Shown here piece after piece: positions 8,777-16,707 of a stretch of 23,020 nt of DNA (positions within the stretch are counted from its first letter, which is position 1; every line of letters starts with the position of its first letter). The stretch covers positions 1 through 23,020 of the forward strand of contig CAYTGJ010000068.1 of NCBI GenBank assembly GCA_964437245.1. Direction: 5' to 3'. The notes under the pieces are model-generated. The model saw only the letters and a program-made list of their open reading frames with translations, had not been told where the DNA came from and searched no databases. A program made the position numbers and the translations under genes. The stretch is from JANYCO01 sp964437245. GTDB lineage: Bacteria > Bacteroidota > Bacteroidia > Cytophagales > Cytophagaceae.

Positions 8777-11479
8777 ATGAAACCAATACTACTACAAGTA
8801 CAAGAGCAGCCTGCTTATTCTCTTAAAAATAATTTATACTTTCTTTTGAAAATTATTTTTATCTTCTCTCTTTTTTTATCCTTTCATTACAGCTCAGGAC
8901 AATCTTCCGGAAACTCCGTGGAGGGAAAGGTTCTTGATGCTGAAAATTTTGACCCTATTCCCCTTGCTCAGGTAATCATTGAAAATCAAAGCCGTGGTAC
9001 GTCTACAGATATGGAAGGTAAATTCACCTTTAAGAATATTCCTGCCGGTACTTACCAGCTCAAGATTATTGCCATAGGATACGAAGAATCAAGCAGGTCT
9101 TTTACCATCGCAGAAGCACAAAAGCTGAACCTGGATACTATTCTGATCTCTTCCGGATCAGTCATGCTGAAAGAAGTAGAAGTCATGGCCTCTGTGATCT
9201 CTCTGGGCGAAGAACGTCAAACCCCCACCGCTACCTCTACTATTTCAAGCCGTGATATCCAGGAACAAATGGGAAGTACAGAATTCCCTGAAGTTCTAAA
9301 ATCCACTCCCGGTATTTACACTTCTATGGCAGGTGGTAGTCTTGGTGCAGGACGTGTGACCGTAAGAGGTTTTTCCTCAGAAAACACAGCCGTCATGATC
9401 AACGGAATTCCGGTCAACGATATGGAAAACGGAAGAGTCTTCTGGTCTAATTGGGGAGGACTCAATGAGGTGACACGTTACAAACAGGTACAAAGGGGAC
9501 TGGGGAATTCAAAACTTGCCATAAGCTCTGTGGGAGGAACCATCAATATTCTATCCAAACCTACCGATATGCGGAAAGGCGTAGCACTTTCCTATGCGAA
9601 TACTAATTCTTCCTATCGAAACAGGATCATGCTGACAGCTTCCACTGGACTCGTCAAAGGATGGGCTGTGACCGCATCGGGTTCAAGACGCTGGGGGGAA
9701 GGCTTCCGTCCCGGGACCTACACGGATTCATGGGCGTATTATCTTTCGGTATACAAAAAACTGGGAGAGAAACATCAGTTCCTCTTCACCGGCTTCGGNN
9801 NNNNNNNNCCTCAAAAAACAGGAACCGGATACAATGCTACCCAGGACGAATACCAGCGATTTGGATATCAATACAACAAAGCATGGGGATATTATCAGGG
9901 AGAAAAAAAGAACCGGGCGGAAAATCAATTTCATAAACCGCAGTTTATGCTGAGCCATTACTATGACATCAGCAAAAAGACCAAGTTAACCACCAACGGA
10001 TATGTTTCGATAGGAAGAGGTGGCCAAACCAACATACAACGTACGCTCGGGTCATCGTCTCTTAACAGTGCTTATTTTTACGACACTAACGGGCAGCTTA
10101 AATGGGATACTATTTATGCGATCAACGAGGCGAACCAGGTAACCTCACAAACACACCTGGGACAACTATCCGGATCAAGGTCAAAATATTATCTTGAAAA
10201 AAGACATAACGATCATAACTGGTATGGTGTACTGTCTTCTCTTAAATCAGACATCACTGAAAAACTTGCGCTCACCTTTGGTGTTGACGGAAGGATCTAC
10301 AAAGGGAAACATTATGCAACCGTAGTAGATATGCTCGGAGGTAAATACTTCCTGGATCAGGAGCAGTTTAAAAACGAAGCGGACAATAATACCCTGATCC
10401 CGAACAGGGCTGTAACGACCGGAGATACGGTGCGATATAACTACAACAGTTCTGTCAACTGGCTGGGGGCATTCACTCAGGCGGATTATACTCTTGGACA
10501 TTTTGATATTTTCTTCACCGCCAATGTTTCAAGAACTTCATTTTACAGAGAAGGTAAATTTAACAATGAAGCCTATTCAGACGCCGGCATCGGAGGATAT
10601 GGAAGATCCGAGGTCCATTCTTTCACTAATTATACGACAAAAGGCGGTATCAACTACAGAATTACCGGAAGACATAATGTATTTGTGAACGCCGGATATT
10701 TCAACCGGGCTCCGTTCTTTACAAATGCTTTTGTGGATCCACGTGTCAGCAACCAGGTGATCAATGATCTGAAAAACGAGGAAATGAAATCCATGGAAGT
10801 AGGATACGGATTCCGTTCAGGGAAGCTGATCGTAAACATCAATGCCTACTATACAAAAAGAGCCAATTTCGCTACGACAGAAAGCTACCTGGTAGAAGGT
10901 GGTGATTTTTCTGACTTCCTTATCTCAAACGTCAGTGCGATCCATAAAGGAGTAGAAATTGATTTCAAATTAAGACCGCTTCGTAAACTGGAAATGAACG
11001 GAATGATCTCTCTGGGCGACTGGCGCTGGTCAGACAATGCTACTGCTACGGTACGGAATAATAATACCCTGGCCGTAACTCAGAACCAACAAACCATTTA
11101 TATCAAAGATCTTCCGGTAGGAAATGCAGCGCAAACTGTAATTGCACTCAATGCGAGGTATCAGCTTCCGTTCTACGCCTACCTGGGTCTTGGATGGAAT
11201 TATTTCGACCGCCTGTACATGGATTACAGCCCCGCATTCCGGATTGTTCCCAACTACCAGGATCCTATGCAGCTACAGCCCTTTTACACCTTTGACCTGT
11301 TTGCAGGAAAATCCTTCCAGTTAAAGAAAATAGGACATACCATCCGCCTTACCTTTAACATTAACAACGTACTGAATCAACAATTTATCATCGACGGGAA
11401 TGAAAACCCCGGCTATCCTCCTTACTTCCAGACGGCCAGACCAAGAATATACAACATTGCCCTGACCTATCAATTTTAA
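8777..11479 (+). CDS. TonB-dependent receptor with carboxypeptidase-regulatory-like domain (internal assembly gap)
   Basis: The protein has about 900 residues. A signal segment (residues ~24-42, KIIFIFSLFLSFHYSSGQ) is followed by a carboxypeptidase-regulatory-like domain (~48-118, VEGKVLDAENFDPIPLAQV, GTYQLKIIAIGYE), a plug (~150-265, FPEVLKSTPGIY, VTVRGFSSENTAVMINGIPVND, SVGGTINILSKP) and a beta-barrel to the terminal Phe of LTYQF. Such receptors import large or scarce substrates across the outer membrane using TonB energy. It is the first gene of an operon with the lipoprotein 36 nt downstream, a pairing that recalls SusC/SusD, although the partner is not SusD-like. Ten Ns at 9799-9808 keep the frame; the flanks (GF before, PQ after) suggest a GFGAPQ reading with only four bases missing. 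The ATG gives an unusual 17-residue extension before the signal peptide, and a TTG at 8846 is an alternative start. Substrate is unknown. Confidence 0.93.
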   Translation: MKPILLQVQEQPAYSLKNNLYFLLKIIFIFSLFLSFHYSSGQSSGNSVEGKVLDAENFDPIPLAQVIIENQSRGTSTDMEGKFTFKNIPAGTYQLKIIAIGYEESSRSFTIAEAQKLNLDTILISSGSVMLKEVEVMASVISLGEERQTPTATSTISSRDIQEQMGSTEFPEVLKSTPGIYTSMAGGSLGAGRVTVRGFSSENTAVMINGIPVNDMENGRVFWSNWGGLNEVTRYKQVQRGLGNSKLAISSVGGTINILSKPTDMRKGVALSYANTNSSYRNRIMLTASTGLVKGWAVTASGSRRWGEGFRPGTYTDSWAYYLSVYKKLGEKHQFLFTGFXXXXPQKTGTGYNATQDEYQRFGYQYNKAWGYYQGEKKNRAENQFHKPQFMLSHYYDISKKTKLTTNGYVSIGRGGQTNIQRTLGSSSLNSAYFYDTNGQLKWDTIYAINEANQVTSQTHLGQLSGSRSKYYLEKRHNDHNWYGVLSSLKSDITEKLALTFGVDGRIYKGKHYATVVDMLGGKYFLDQEQFKNEADNNTLIPNRAVTTGDTVRYNYNSSVNWLGAFTQADYTLGHFDIFFTANVSRTSFYREGKFNNEAYSDAGIGGYGRSEVHSFTNYTTKGGINYRITGRHNVFVNAGYFNRAPFFTNAFVDPRVSNQVINDLKNEEMKSMEVGYGFRSGKLIVNINAYYTKRANFATTESYLVEGGDFSDFLISNVSAIHKGVEIDFKLRPLRKLEMNGMISLGDWRWSDNATATVRNNNTLAVTQNQQTIYIKDLPVGNAAQTVIALNARYQLPFYAYLGLGWNYFDRLYMDYSPAFRIVPNYQDPMQLQPFYTFDLFAGKSFQLKKIGHTIRLTFNINNVLNQQFIIDGNENPGYPPYFQTARPRIYNIALTYQF
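9799..9808. other. Assembly gap (10 N) inside the TonB receptor gene
   Basis: Ten unknown bases. The first N completes a GGN codon, so that residue is Gly whatever the base. The frame is intact on both sides, and a true gap of 4 bases would also keep it. Confidence 0.99.
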
Positions 11480-11515
11480 TGAATAAGTAAATATAAAAAG
11501 TTAATTATATCGATC

Positions 11516-12844
11516 ATGAAACGTAGAAACAATTTACAACAACTAATATTGCTGATATTCATACTATCAATATCAGTAATGGCGTGTAAGAAAAAGAAAC
11601 CAGAAACGTTATTTCCCGATCAGGATACTCCGGGAGGAAATAACCAGGGAGGAGGAGCACTCACCACTATTATGAGCCTTCCTTTTTCAGACGACTTTAA
11701 TGCCACAACAACAGAATACAGCATTCCTTCTAACTGGTACGAAGCACATACCAACGGATCTAAGACGGACCGGGGATGGGGATTCAGACCCACTTACGGA
11801 GTGAACAATTCCGGAACAATGGCAGCCTCTTCTTTTGGTGGAAGCACCGGTACTGACAATGTTTACCTGGTAACTGGTCCTTTTAATTTCAGTAGCTATA
11901 GTACCATCAACGTAAAATTTGACATAAAGAAATTTGATCCGAGCAGCAGACCTGGAAAAGTATTAATGGTCTACTCTACCAACTACTCTGGCTCCGGTAA
12001 TGCCGATGCCACCGGAGTAACCTGGACAGAGATCAATAGTGTCAACAGCCAGATCCCTACTACTAACGGGAATAACTTTGTAGAAGTGATCGCCGACCTG
12101 AGCGGCATCAGGGATTCTAAAGTATACCTGGCATTCCAGTTCAAGGAAGGAACGAGTGCCGCAAGCGCTACATTCAACCTTGATAACTTTGTATTGTCAA
12201 ACTCTACGATCGGCTCTTCAGGCTGTGGAACCGTCAACGGAACCAATACTGTAAACGGCTATGCTACTATTGTAGCTAAAACCCTTCCTTTTACCGAATC
12301 CTTTGAATATGGTTGCGGACTGGCGGATTATTCCGTACCGGCAGACAACTGGGCAGAGGCGGTAGTATCAGGCTACAGAACAGACAGAGGATGGTCATAC
12401 AGAGGCACCTTCGGTCCTAACAGCAACGGTTGTATCACGGCCAGCACGTTTGTAAGCCAGACTGCTACGCTTGCCAATGATAATACAGACAAAGACAATT
12501 CTTACCTGGTCGTAGGTCCTTTCAATGTGACCTCTGCCACTACACGAAACATTGCTTTCAAATATAAAAAGACCAATTCAAATCCGGGAACGTTAAAGCT
12601 GGTCTATTCAACCAACTATTCAGGATCAGGAAATCCTGAAGCGGCAGGAGTAACCTGGACACCGATCTCCGATCTGACCAGCGGAGCAACTACTTCCTTT
12701 GCTTCCGTAACGCACAACATAGGAAGCGATAACTCAGGGCCGGACGTCACCGGAACAGCTGTCTATTTCGGTTTCCAGTTCAAAGACGGAGTAATCAACA
12801 GTTCTCAGAGCTACCAGATCAGTAATTTTTCAATCGGCAACTAA
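11516..12844 (+). CDS. Lipoprotein with two choice-of-anchor-J-like domains, partner of the TonB receptor
   Basis: The protein has 442 residues. A lipoprotein signal ends in VMAC (Cys24), followed by a basic KKKKPE tail and a Gly/Asn-rich linker. Two related ~185-residue domains follow, at ~50-232 and ~257-442. They share LPF(S/T)(D/E)(D/S)F near the start, TDRGW, a YSTNYSGSGN motif with GVTWT after it, and (Y/F)FGFQFK or YLAFQFK near the end, so one arose by internal duplication. The fold matches choice-of-anchor J / DUF5017-like exoprotein domains, which bind ligands rather than catalyse. Basic residues after the Cys differ from the acidic surface-export signal described in several Bacteroidota, so its side of the outer membrane is uncertain. 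It shares an operon with the receptor (36-nt gap) and is followed by a strong terminator. It may act as a substrate-binding accessory. Confidence 0.85.
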   Translation: MKRRNNLQQLILLIFILSISVMACKKKKPETLFPDQDTPGGNNQGGGALTTIMSLPFSDDFNATTTEYSIPSNWYEAHTNGSKTDRGWGFRPTYGVNNSGTMAASSFGGSTGTDNVYLVTGPFNFSSYSTINVKFDIKKFDPSSRPGKVLMVYSTNYSGSGNADATGVTWTEINSVNSQIPTTNGNNFVEVIADLSGIRDSKVYLAFQFKEGTSAASATFNLDNFVLSNSTIGSSGCGTVNGTNTVNGYATIVAKTLPFTESFEYGCGLADYSVPADNWAEAVVSGYRTDRGWSYRGTFGPNSNGCITASTFVSQTATLANDNTDKDNSYLVVGPFNVTSATTRNIAFKYKKTNSNPGTLKLVYSTNYSGSGNPEAAGVTWTPISDLTSGATTSFASVTHNIGSDNSGPDVTGTAVYFGFQFKDGVINSSQSYQISNFSIGN

Positions 12845-12863
12845 ATACATTTTTTTCTCTTAC

Positions 12864-12898
12864 AAAGGCATCTGTTTTTCAACGGATGCCTTTTTTTT
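12864..12898 (+). terminator. Rho-independent terminator after the receptor/lipoprotein operon
   Basis: The stem AAAGGCATC (12864-12872) pairs with GATGCCTTT (12885-12893), extended inward by a wobble and a G-C pair. It runs straight into eight T (12891-12898). It lies 20 nt after the stop codon at 12844. Confidence 0.9.
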
Positions 12899-13000
12899 AA
12901 CATACAATTAACGTTTTGATAACTCTCGATAATTCAATACTACCTTTTATATCACTATCTTGTAGAAGATAAATCGTGAAATCAACAGAAAGAAAGAAGT

Positions 13001-14416
13001 ATGGAAGATCACTTGGTTTTAGCAATCAGGAATCTGACAGCGAGAGAAAAGGATGCTTTACAAAAACGAATTTCACAACAAAAGCAAAAGCTTAAGCTGT
13101 TTCAGAGTATTGAAGAAAAGAAGACTACTGAAAACAAAACACTTTCCGAAGAGTTAGAATACGGAAATAATTTTACCGGTTTATACACGCTCAAAAACCG
13201 CTTGTTTGACGACATTGTAGAAGTCAAACTAAATATCAAGAAAAATCCCCTGGTAGTTGTAAAAGAGAAGATCCCGAACTTAAGGAATCTTGTATACGAC
13301 AAAGACAAAGTCTCCCTCCTCCGCGAGATCAAACGACTGGAAAAAAATGCTGAATCCTATGAATTGTTTGACGAGCTGAAAGAAGTCTATTTCTGTATGC
13401 TTCTGACGGTGCGCCATGACAATAAGAAAGCGGTCCACTATCAGAAACTGATGGATGAAAGCGAATCCCGTCAGGCCCTTACAGACAAGCTGGAGCAAGT
13501 ATTCTACATGCACCTGTTAGATACGCCACAGGATCTTTTTTATTCCTTTAATAAAGAAACCTACCAGAACGTTTCTCATTACATCTCCGAACTGGAAAAG
13601 ATATACCGTAAATTAAATACCAAAGCAGCCTTTTTCCTCTACAAAAGTGCTGATCTGACCATTCGCCTAAACTGCAATGAGCAATTTGAAGATCCTCAGA
13701 CAATGGAACAGGAGCTGAATGATCTGCTCAATATTTACTCCAACTCTTTCCTCCCTTACAAATATCCTCACTGTCAGATTGCTATTCACTGCCTGTTCAG
13801 CAAATTTTATCTGATCACTAAAAACCAGAAAAGATTTCTTGAAGTACAAAGCTATATCAACAGTCACCTGGAAGAAGTGGAAGGATACCAGATGTTCGAC
13901 TGCAGTTATTATTACTATCTGTATGTTTCTGTGCTTTACAAGGTAAACAACAAGGAATATTCCTCTATCTATACTTTTCTGGATAAGTATATACAAGAAG
14001 ACAGCATCAAGTATAAAAGTGATAAGATGAAAATTTACTATCTCTACCTGGTCGCTGTCAAATTTTACTATGAGAAAGATTATGACAAATGTTTTACCGC
14101 TTTGATGAGATCCAGGAATTATTTCTCTCTGGCTTCTTCCAACACGATCTGGGTTTGCATCGAAAACATATTACTCAGCATACTGGTCAATATACAACTG
14201 AAAGACTTTGATTTCATCTATTCTGAATTAGACCTTTTAAAAAGACTTAGCAGGAAATTTGGGAAAGAAGAGCAATATACCAATGCCATACTTCCGCTTA
14301 CCAAAAGCATCAAAAGCTATGAGATCAGCAACGACCACGAAACAATTCTTACTACCTTCTACTCGTTAAAAAACGAATTAAAAACGCTTCGGCTTATTGA
14401 ACCGTCTCTTTTATAA
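13001..14416 (+). CDS. Hypothetical cytoplasmic alpha-helical (TPR-like) repeat protein
   Basis: Not recognised as a named family. The 471-residue protein has no signal peptide or membrane segment. It opens with a charged, probably coiled-coil region (residues ~8-55, REKDALQKRISQQKQKLKLFQSIEEKK). The rest is rich in Leu, Tyr, Lys and Glu and reads as consecutive amphipathic helix pairs (for example YYYYLYVSVLYKVNNKEY, IYYLYLVAVKFYYEKDYDKCFTALMRSRNYF), which resembles TPR-type solenoids. It carries no DNA-binding or catalytic motif that I can see. It lies alone after a terminator; a weak promoter may be TTG at 12916-12918 with TACCTTTT at 12941-12948 (spacing 22, off the norm). It lacks the shared upstream element of its neighbours. 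A role in signalling or assembly is possible but unsupported. The ATG at 13001 is the first in frame after the terminator region. Confidence 0.8.
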   Translation: MEDHLVLAIRNLTAREKDALQKRISQQKQKLKLFQSIEEKKTTENKTLSEELEYGNNFTGLYTLKNRLFDDIVEVKLNIKKNPLVVVKEKIPNLRNLVYDKDKVSLLREIKRLEKNAESYELFDELKEVYFCMLLTVRHDNKKAVHYQKLMDESESRQALTDKLEQVFYMHLLDTPQDLFYSFNKETYQNVSHYISELEKIYRKLNTKAAFFLYKSADLTIRLNCNEQFEDPQTMEQELNDLLNIYSNSFLPYKYPHCQIAIHCLFSKFYLITKNQKRFLEVQSYINSHLEEVEGYQMFDCSYYYYLYVSVLYKVNNKEYSSIYTFLDKYIQEDSIKYKSDKMKIYYLYLVAVKFYYEKDYDKCFTALMRSRNYFSLASSNTIWVCIENILLSILVNIQLKDFDFIYSELDLLKRLSRKFGKEEQYTNAILPLTKSIKSYEISNDHETILTTFYSLKNELKTLRLIEPSLL

Positions 14417-14529
14417 CCTGTCATTCAACCTTTCCGGGGATATTGTACCCTCAAACAGAGATTCATTTCATATACAAGAAACAGGCTGCTATTGTAACAC
14501 TCTCCTCCGTTTTATCTGCATGGGAAGCC

Positions 14530-14599
14530 TTTACAATTACTTAATGTAAGTGTGGCCGGATTATAAAATTGGTATAAGAGATCATTCCCTCTAATTTTA
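14530..14599 (+). promoter_or_regulatory. Promoter of the NUC1 endonuclease gene with shared upstream element
   Basis: TTG at 14569-14571 and TAATTTTA at 14592-14599 (one mismatch to TAnnTTTG) are 20 nt apart. TAATGTAAG at 14542-14550 lies exactly 50 nt before the -7 box. TTTACA at 14530-14535 lies 12 nt further up and is inverted relative to TGTAA, giving a TTACA-N9-TGTAA dyad. Confidence 0.65.
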
Positions 14600-14631
14600 T
14601 TTTCCAAGCCTACAACCCATATATATAGTTT

Positions 14632-15504
14632 ATGAAAACTACTTCAAAATCAATTTTACTATTAAGTTATATCTTCCTTTTTACCTTCACCGCCTGTAAA
14701 AAAGAAAATAATCCTCCCGCCCCAGAGCCACCAAAAGGAGTCAACGACCTTCATCTTACCCTGGGGAATCCCAGCAATGCTCAAAAAGATATTTCTTCCT
14801 CCGGCAATTACCTGCTGCAAAAACCGCAGTATACCCTTTCCTATAACAGCAGTATCGGAACGGCCAACTGGGTAAGCTGGAAACTTACCCAGTCAAATCT
14901 TGGAAGTACCTCAAGACAAGATGATTTCAGAGCGGATGAAGCACTTCCCTCCTCCTGGTACCGTGTCTCGGAAACGGACTTTTTCAACAGCGGATTTGAC
15001 CGGGGACATTTTTGTCCTTCCGGAGACCGGACCAACAGCGTTGCAGACAACTCCGCTACTTTTCTGATGACCAATATGATCCCTCAGGCTCCTAACAACA
15101 ACCAGATCACCTGGGAAAACCTGGAACGCTACTGCAGAACTCTTGTAGGCCAGGGAAAAGAACTGTACATAATTGCAGGGCCTCATAGCACAGGCGGCAG
15201 CGGAAGCAAAGGAGGAATTACCTATACACTGGCCCAGGGAAAAGTAGTGGTTCCACAAAGTCTCTGGAAAATTGTCGTAGTATTGTCTCCAGGAGCTTCC
15301 AACACTGAACATGTTTCGTCTACGACTCGTGTCATTGCGGTAAACATTCCCAATACACAAACTTCCAGCAATCAACACTGGAGCTATTACAGAACCAGTG
15401 TTGATCAGTTGGAAACGATGACCGGGTATAATTTCTTATCCAATGTGCCGGCTTCTATACAAGATGCCCTTGAAGCTGCTGTTGACGCAGGGCCTACTAA
15501 TTAG
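14632..15504 (+). CDS. Exported DNA/RNA non-specific endonuclease (NUC1 family) lipoprotein
   Basis: The protein has 290 residues with a lipoprotein-type signal (FTFTAC, Cys22) and a Pro-rich linker. The catalytic domain (~60-270) holds the family signature DRGHFCPSGDR (D123-R124-G125-H126; His is the general base) and NMIPQAPNNNQITWENLE, where Asn157 is the probable Mg2+ ligand. This beta-beta-alpha-metal nuclease family cuts single- and double-stranded DNA and RNA without sequence preference. A signal peptide and the context of other exported phosphoesterases point to extracellular or periplasmic nucleic-acid breakdown. The stop TAG (15502-15504) lies inside the end of the convergent EEP gene, an 8-bp overlap. 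Its promoter shares an 11-bp string with that of the TonB receptor operon, suggesting co-regulation. Confidence 0.93.
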   Translation: MKTTSKSILLLSYIFLFTFTACKKENNPPAPEPPKGVNDLHLTLGNPSNAQKDISSSGNYLLQKPQYTLSYNSSIGTANWVSWKLTQSNLGSTSRQDDFRADEALPSSWYRVSETDFFNSGFDRGHFCPSGDRTNSVADNSATFLMTNMIPQAPNNNQITWENLERYCRTLVGQGKELYIIAGPHSTGGSGSKGGITYTLAQGKVVVPQSLWKIVVVLSPGASNTEHVSSTTRVIAVNIPNTQTSSNQHWSYYRTSVDQLETMTGYNFLSNVPASIQDALEAAVDAGPTN

Positions 15505-16552
15505 CCGTTACTTTCTGAACCAGGAAAATATAAACGGGGAAATGATCGCTGTAACCATTTGTAAAATTATTTCCTGAATAGGTTCTCAACGGATAACCCT
15601 GATAACGGCCCTCCTGCTGAATCTGGCGTTTTTCTACATACGCTCCGGAAGATCCATCCTGATAGTAATATTTACTGTTTTTATTATCAAGAAGCGATTG
15701 TGTCATAATGATCTGATCAAACAGGCTCCAGGAATCCTGGTAGGCAATTGTTCCTACTCCGTTCTTATACATATCATACATAGGATTGAACAGATCCGAT
15801 CCTGAAACTATCTTCTTCCTGGAACGGGCACTCAACACCTGATGAATGCTTTTATTCACGGGATCATCGTTAAAATCTCCCATCAGAATTACTTTTGCTT
15901 CGGGGTTGATTGTCTGCAAAGAATCAACCTGTCTCCGGACTACCGTGGCAGCCAACACGCGTTTATCTTCGTTTCCGTTCCCCCTGCGCGACGGCCAGTG
16001 ATTTACAATAAAACTAACCGTATCATTGTTCAGAAGTCCAGTTACGACCAATACGTCTCTTGTAATAAAATCCTTGTTTCCTTCTTCTTTGACCGGCACC
16101 GCAACAGCATTCAACGGTTTGAAATGTCCGGACTTATAGATCAGCCCTACATCTACTCCTCTTCTATCAGGTGAATCAAAATGAACAATTTTATATTTTC
16201 TACCGATCAACGCCGGGGTCGAGATCAGATCTTCCAGAACGGTTCTGTTCTCTATCTCACAAACGCCCAGTATCTCAGGGCCGTTCTCATCTCCCAACTT
16301 TTCTATAATGTCCGACAGTTTCTGTAATTTCTGTTTATAACGGTTCCCATTCCATCGTTTGGCCCCTCCCCTGGTAAACTCATCGTCGTCCTTGAGCGGG
16401 TCATTGATCGTGTCGTACAAATTTTCCAGGTTCCAGAAGGCTACTGTAGCCTGTACATACCTCTCTTCTGTATCAGCAGGGTTCTGTGCAAAAGACAACA
16501 GGGATACTTGCACCAACATCCATCCCAACAATACCTTCAAATTATTTTTCAT
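15497..16552 (-). CDS. Exported endonuclease/exonuclease/phosphatase (EEP) family protein
   Basis: The protein has 351 residues with a signal peptide ending SFA-Q at about residue 22. EEP (DNase I/exonuclease III fold) motifs appear in order: FWNLENLYD (39-47), E99-x-E101 (CEIEN), DRRGVDVGLIY (129-139), NHWPSRRG (N184, H185), GDFND (D226, N228) and the terminal YSDHFP (D336, H337). All catalytic positions expected of an active metal-dependent phosphodiesterase are present. Substrates of the family include DNA, RNA and phospholipid head groups; the RRGVDVGLIY and NHWPSRRG forms are typical of Bacteroidota secreted endonucleases. It converges on the NUC1 nuclease gene with an 8-bp overlap and no terminator between. 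A -7 box lies 17 bases upstream of the start codon. Confidence 0.92.
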   Translation of the reverse strand: MKNNLKVLLGWMLVQVSLLSFAQNPADTEERYVQATVAFWNLENLYDTINDPLKDDDEFTRGGAKRWNGNRYKQKLQKLSDIIEKLGDENGPEILGVCEIENRTVLEDLISTPALIGRKYKIVHFDSPDRRGVDVGLIYKSGHFKPLNAVAVPVKEEGNKDFITRDVLVVTGLLNNDTVSFIVNHWPSRRGNGNEDKRVLAATVVRRQVDSLQTINPEAKVILMGDFNDDPVNKSIHQVLSARSRKKIVSGSDLFNPMYDMYKNGVGTIAYQDSWSLFDQIIMTQSLLDNKNSKYYYQDGSSGAYVEKRQIQQEGRYQGYPLRTYSGNNFTNGYSDHFPVYIFLVQKVTAN

Positions 16553-16568
16553 ATTTTATTAATTTATC

Positions 16569-16576
16569 CAAATATA
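16569..16576 (-). promoter_or_regulatory. Candidate -7 box of the EEP gene
   Basis: Read on the minus strand, TATATTTG matches TAnnTTTG exactly, with a short leader to the ATG at 16552. The -33 position reads ATG rather than TTG at the 20-nt spacing, so the match is partial. The shared TAWTGTAAR element is absent at the -50 position. Confidence 0.4.
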
Positions 16577-16620
16577 TCATTCCTATGTTACCGGATCATT
16601 AATAATTATCCCGGTCCTAT

Positions 16621-16657
16621 AAATAAAGGAAAAGATGAGGTTTCTCCCATCTTTTCC
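16621..16657 (-). terminator. Terminator of the HYR-repeat gene
   Basis: GGAAAAGATG (16628-16637) and CATCTTTTCC (16648-16657) form a 10-bp stem with a 10-nt loop. On the minus strand the stem is followed by TTTATTT (16627-16621). It lies about 50 nt after the stop of the gene ending at 16708. Confidence 0.75.
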
Positions 16658-16670
16658 GTGAACCAACAAA

Positions 16671-16694
16671 CTACTACTACTACTACTACTACTA
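16671..16694. repeat. (CTA)8 trinucleotide microsatellite
   Basis: Eight perfect CTA units (TAG on the coding strand of the HYR gene) lie 13 bp beyond its stop codon and before its terminator. It is in untranslated sequence, so length change would not alter a protein. Confidence 0.95.
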
Positions 16695-16707
16695 ACTTAT
16701 CGAAAAA

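Noticed and set aside
11516..12844. SusD-family lipoprotein
   Set aside because: No SusD helical TPR pattern; the protein is beta-rich and made of two duplicated choice-of-anchor-type domains.
16618..16628. A copy of the shared element before the EEP gene
   Set aside because: Only 7 of 11 bases agree at the expected offset and the site falls in the terminator of the neighbouring gene.
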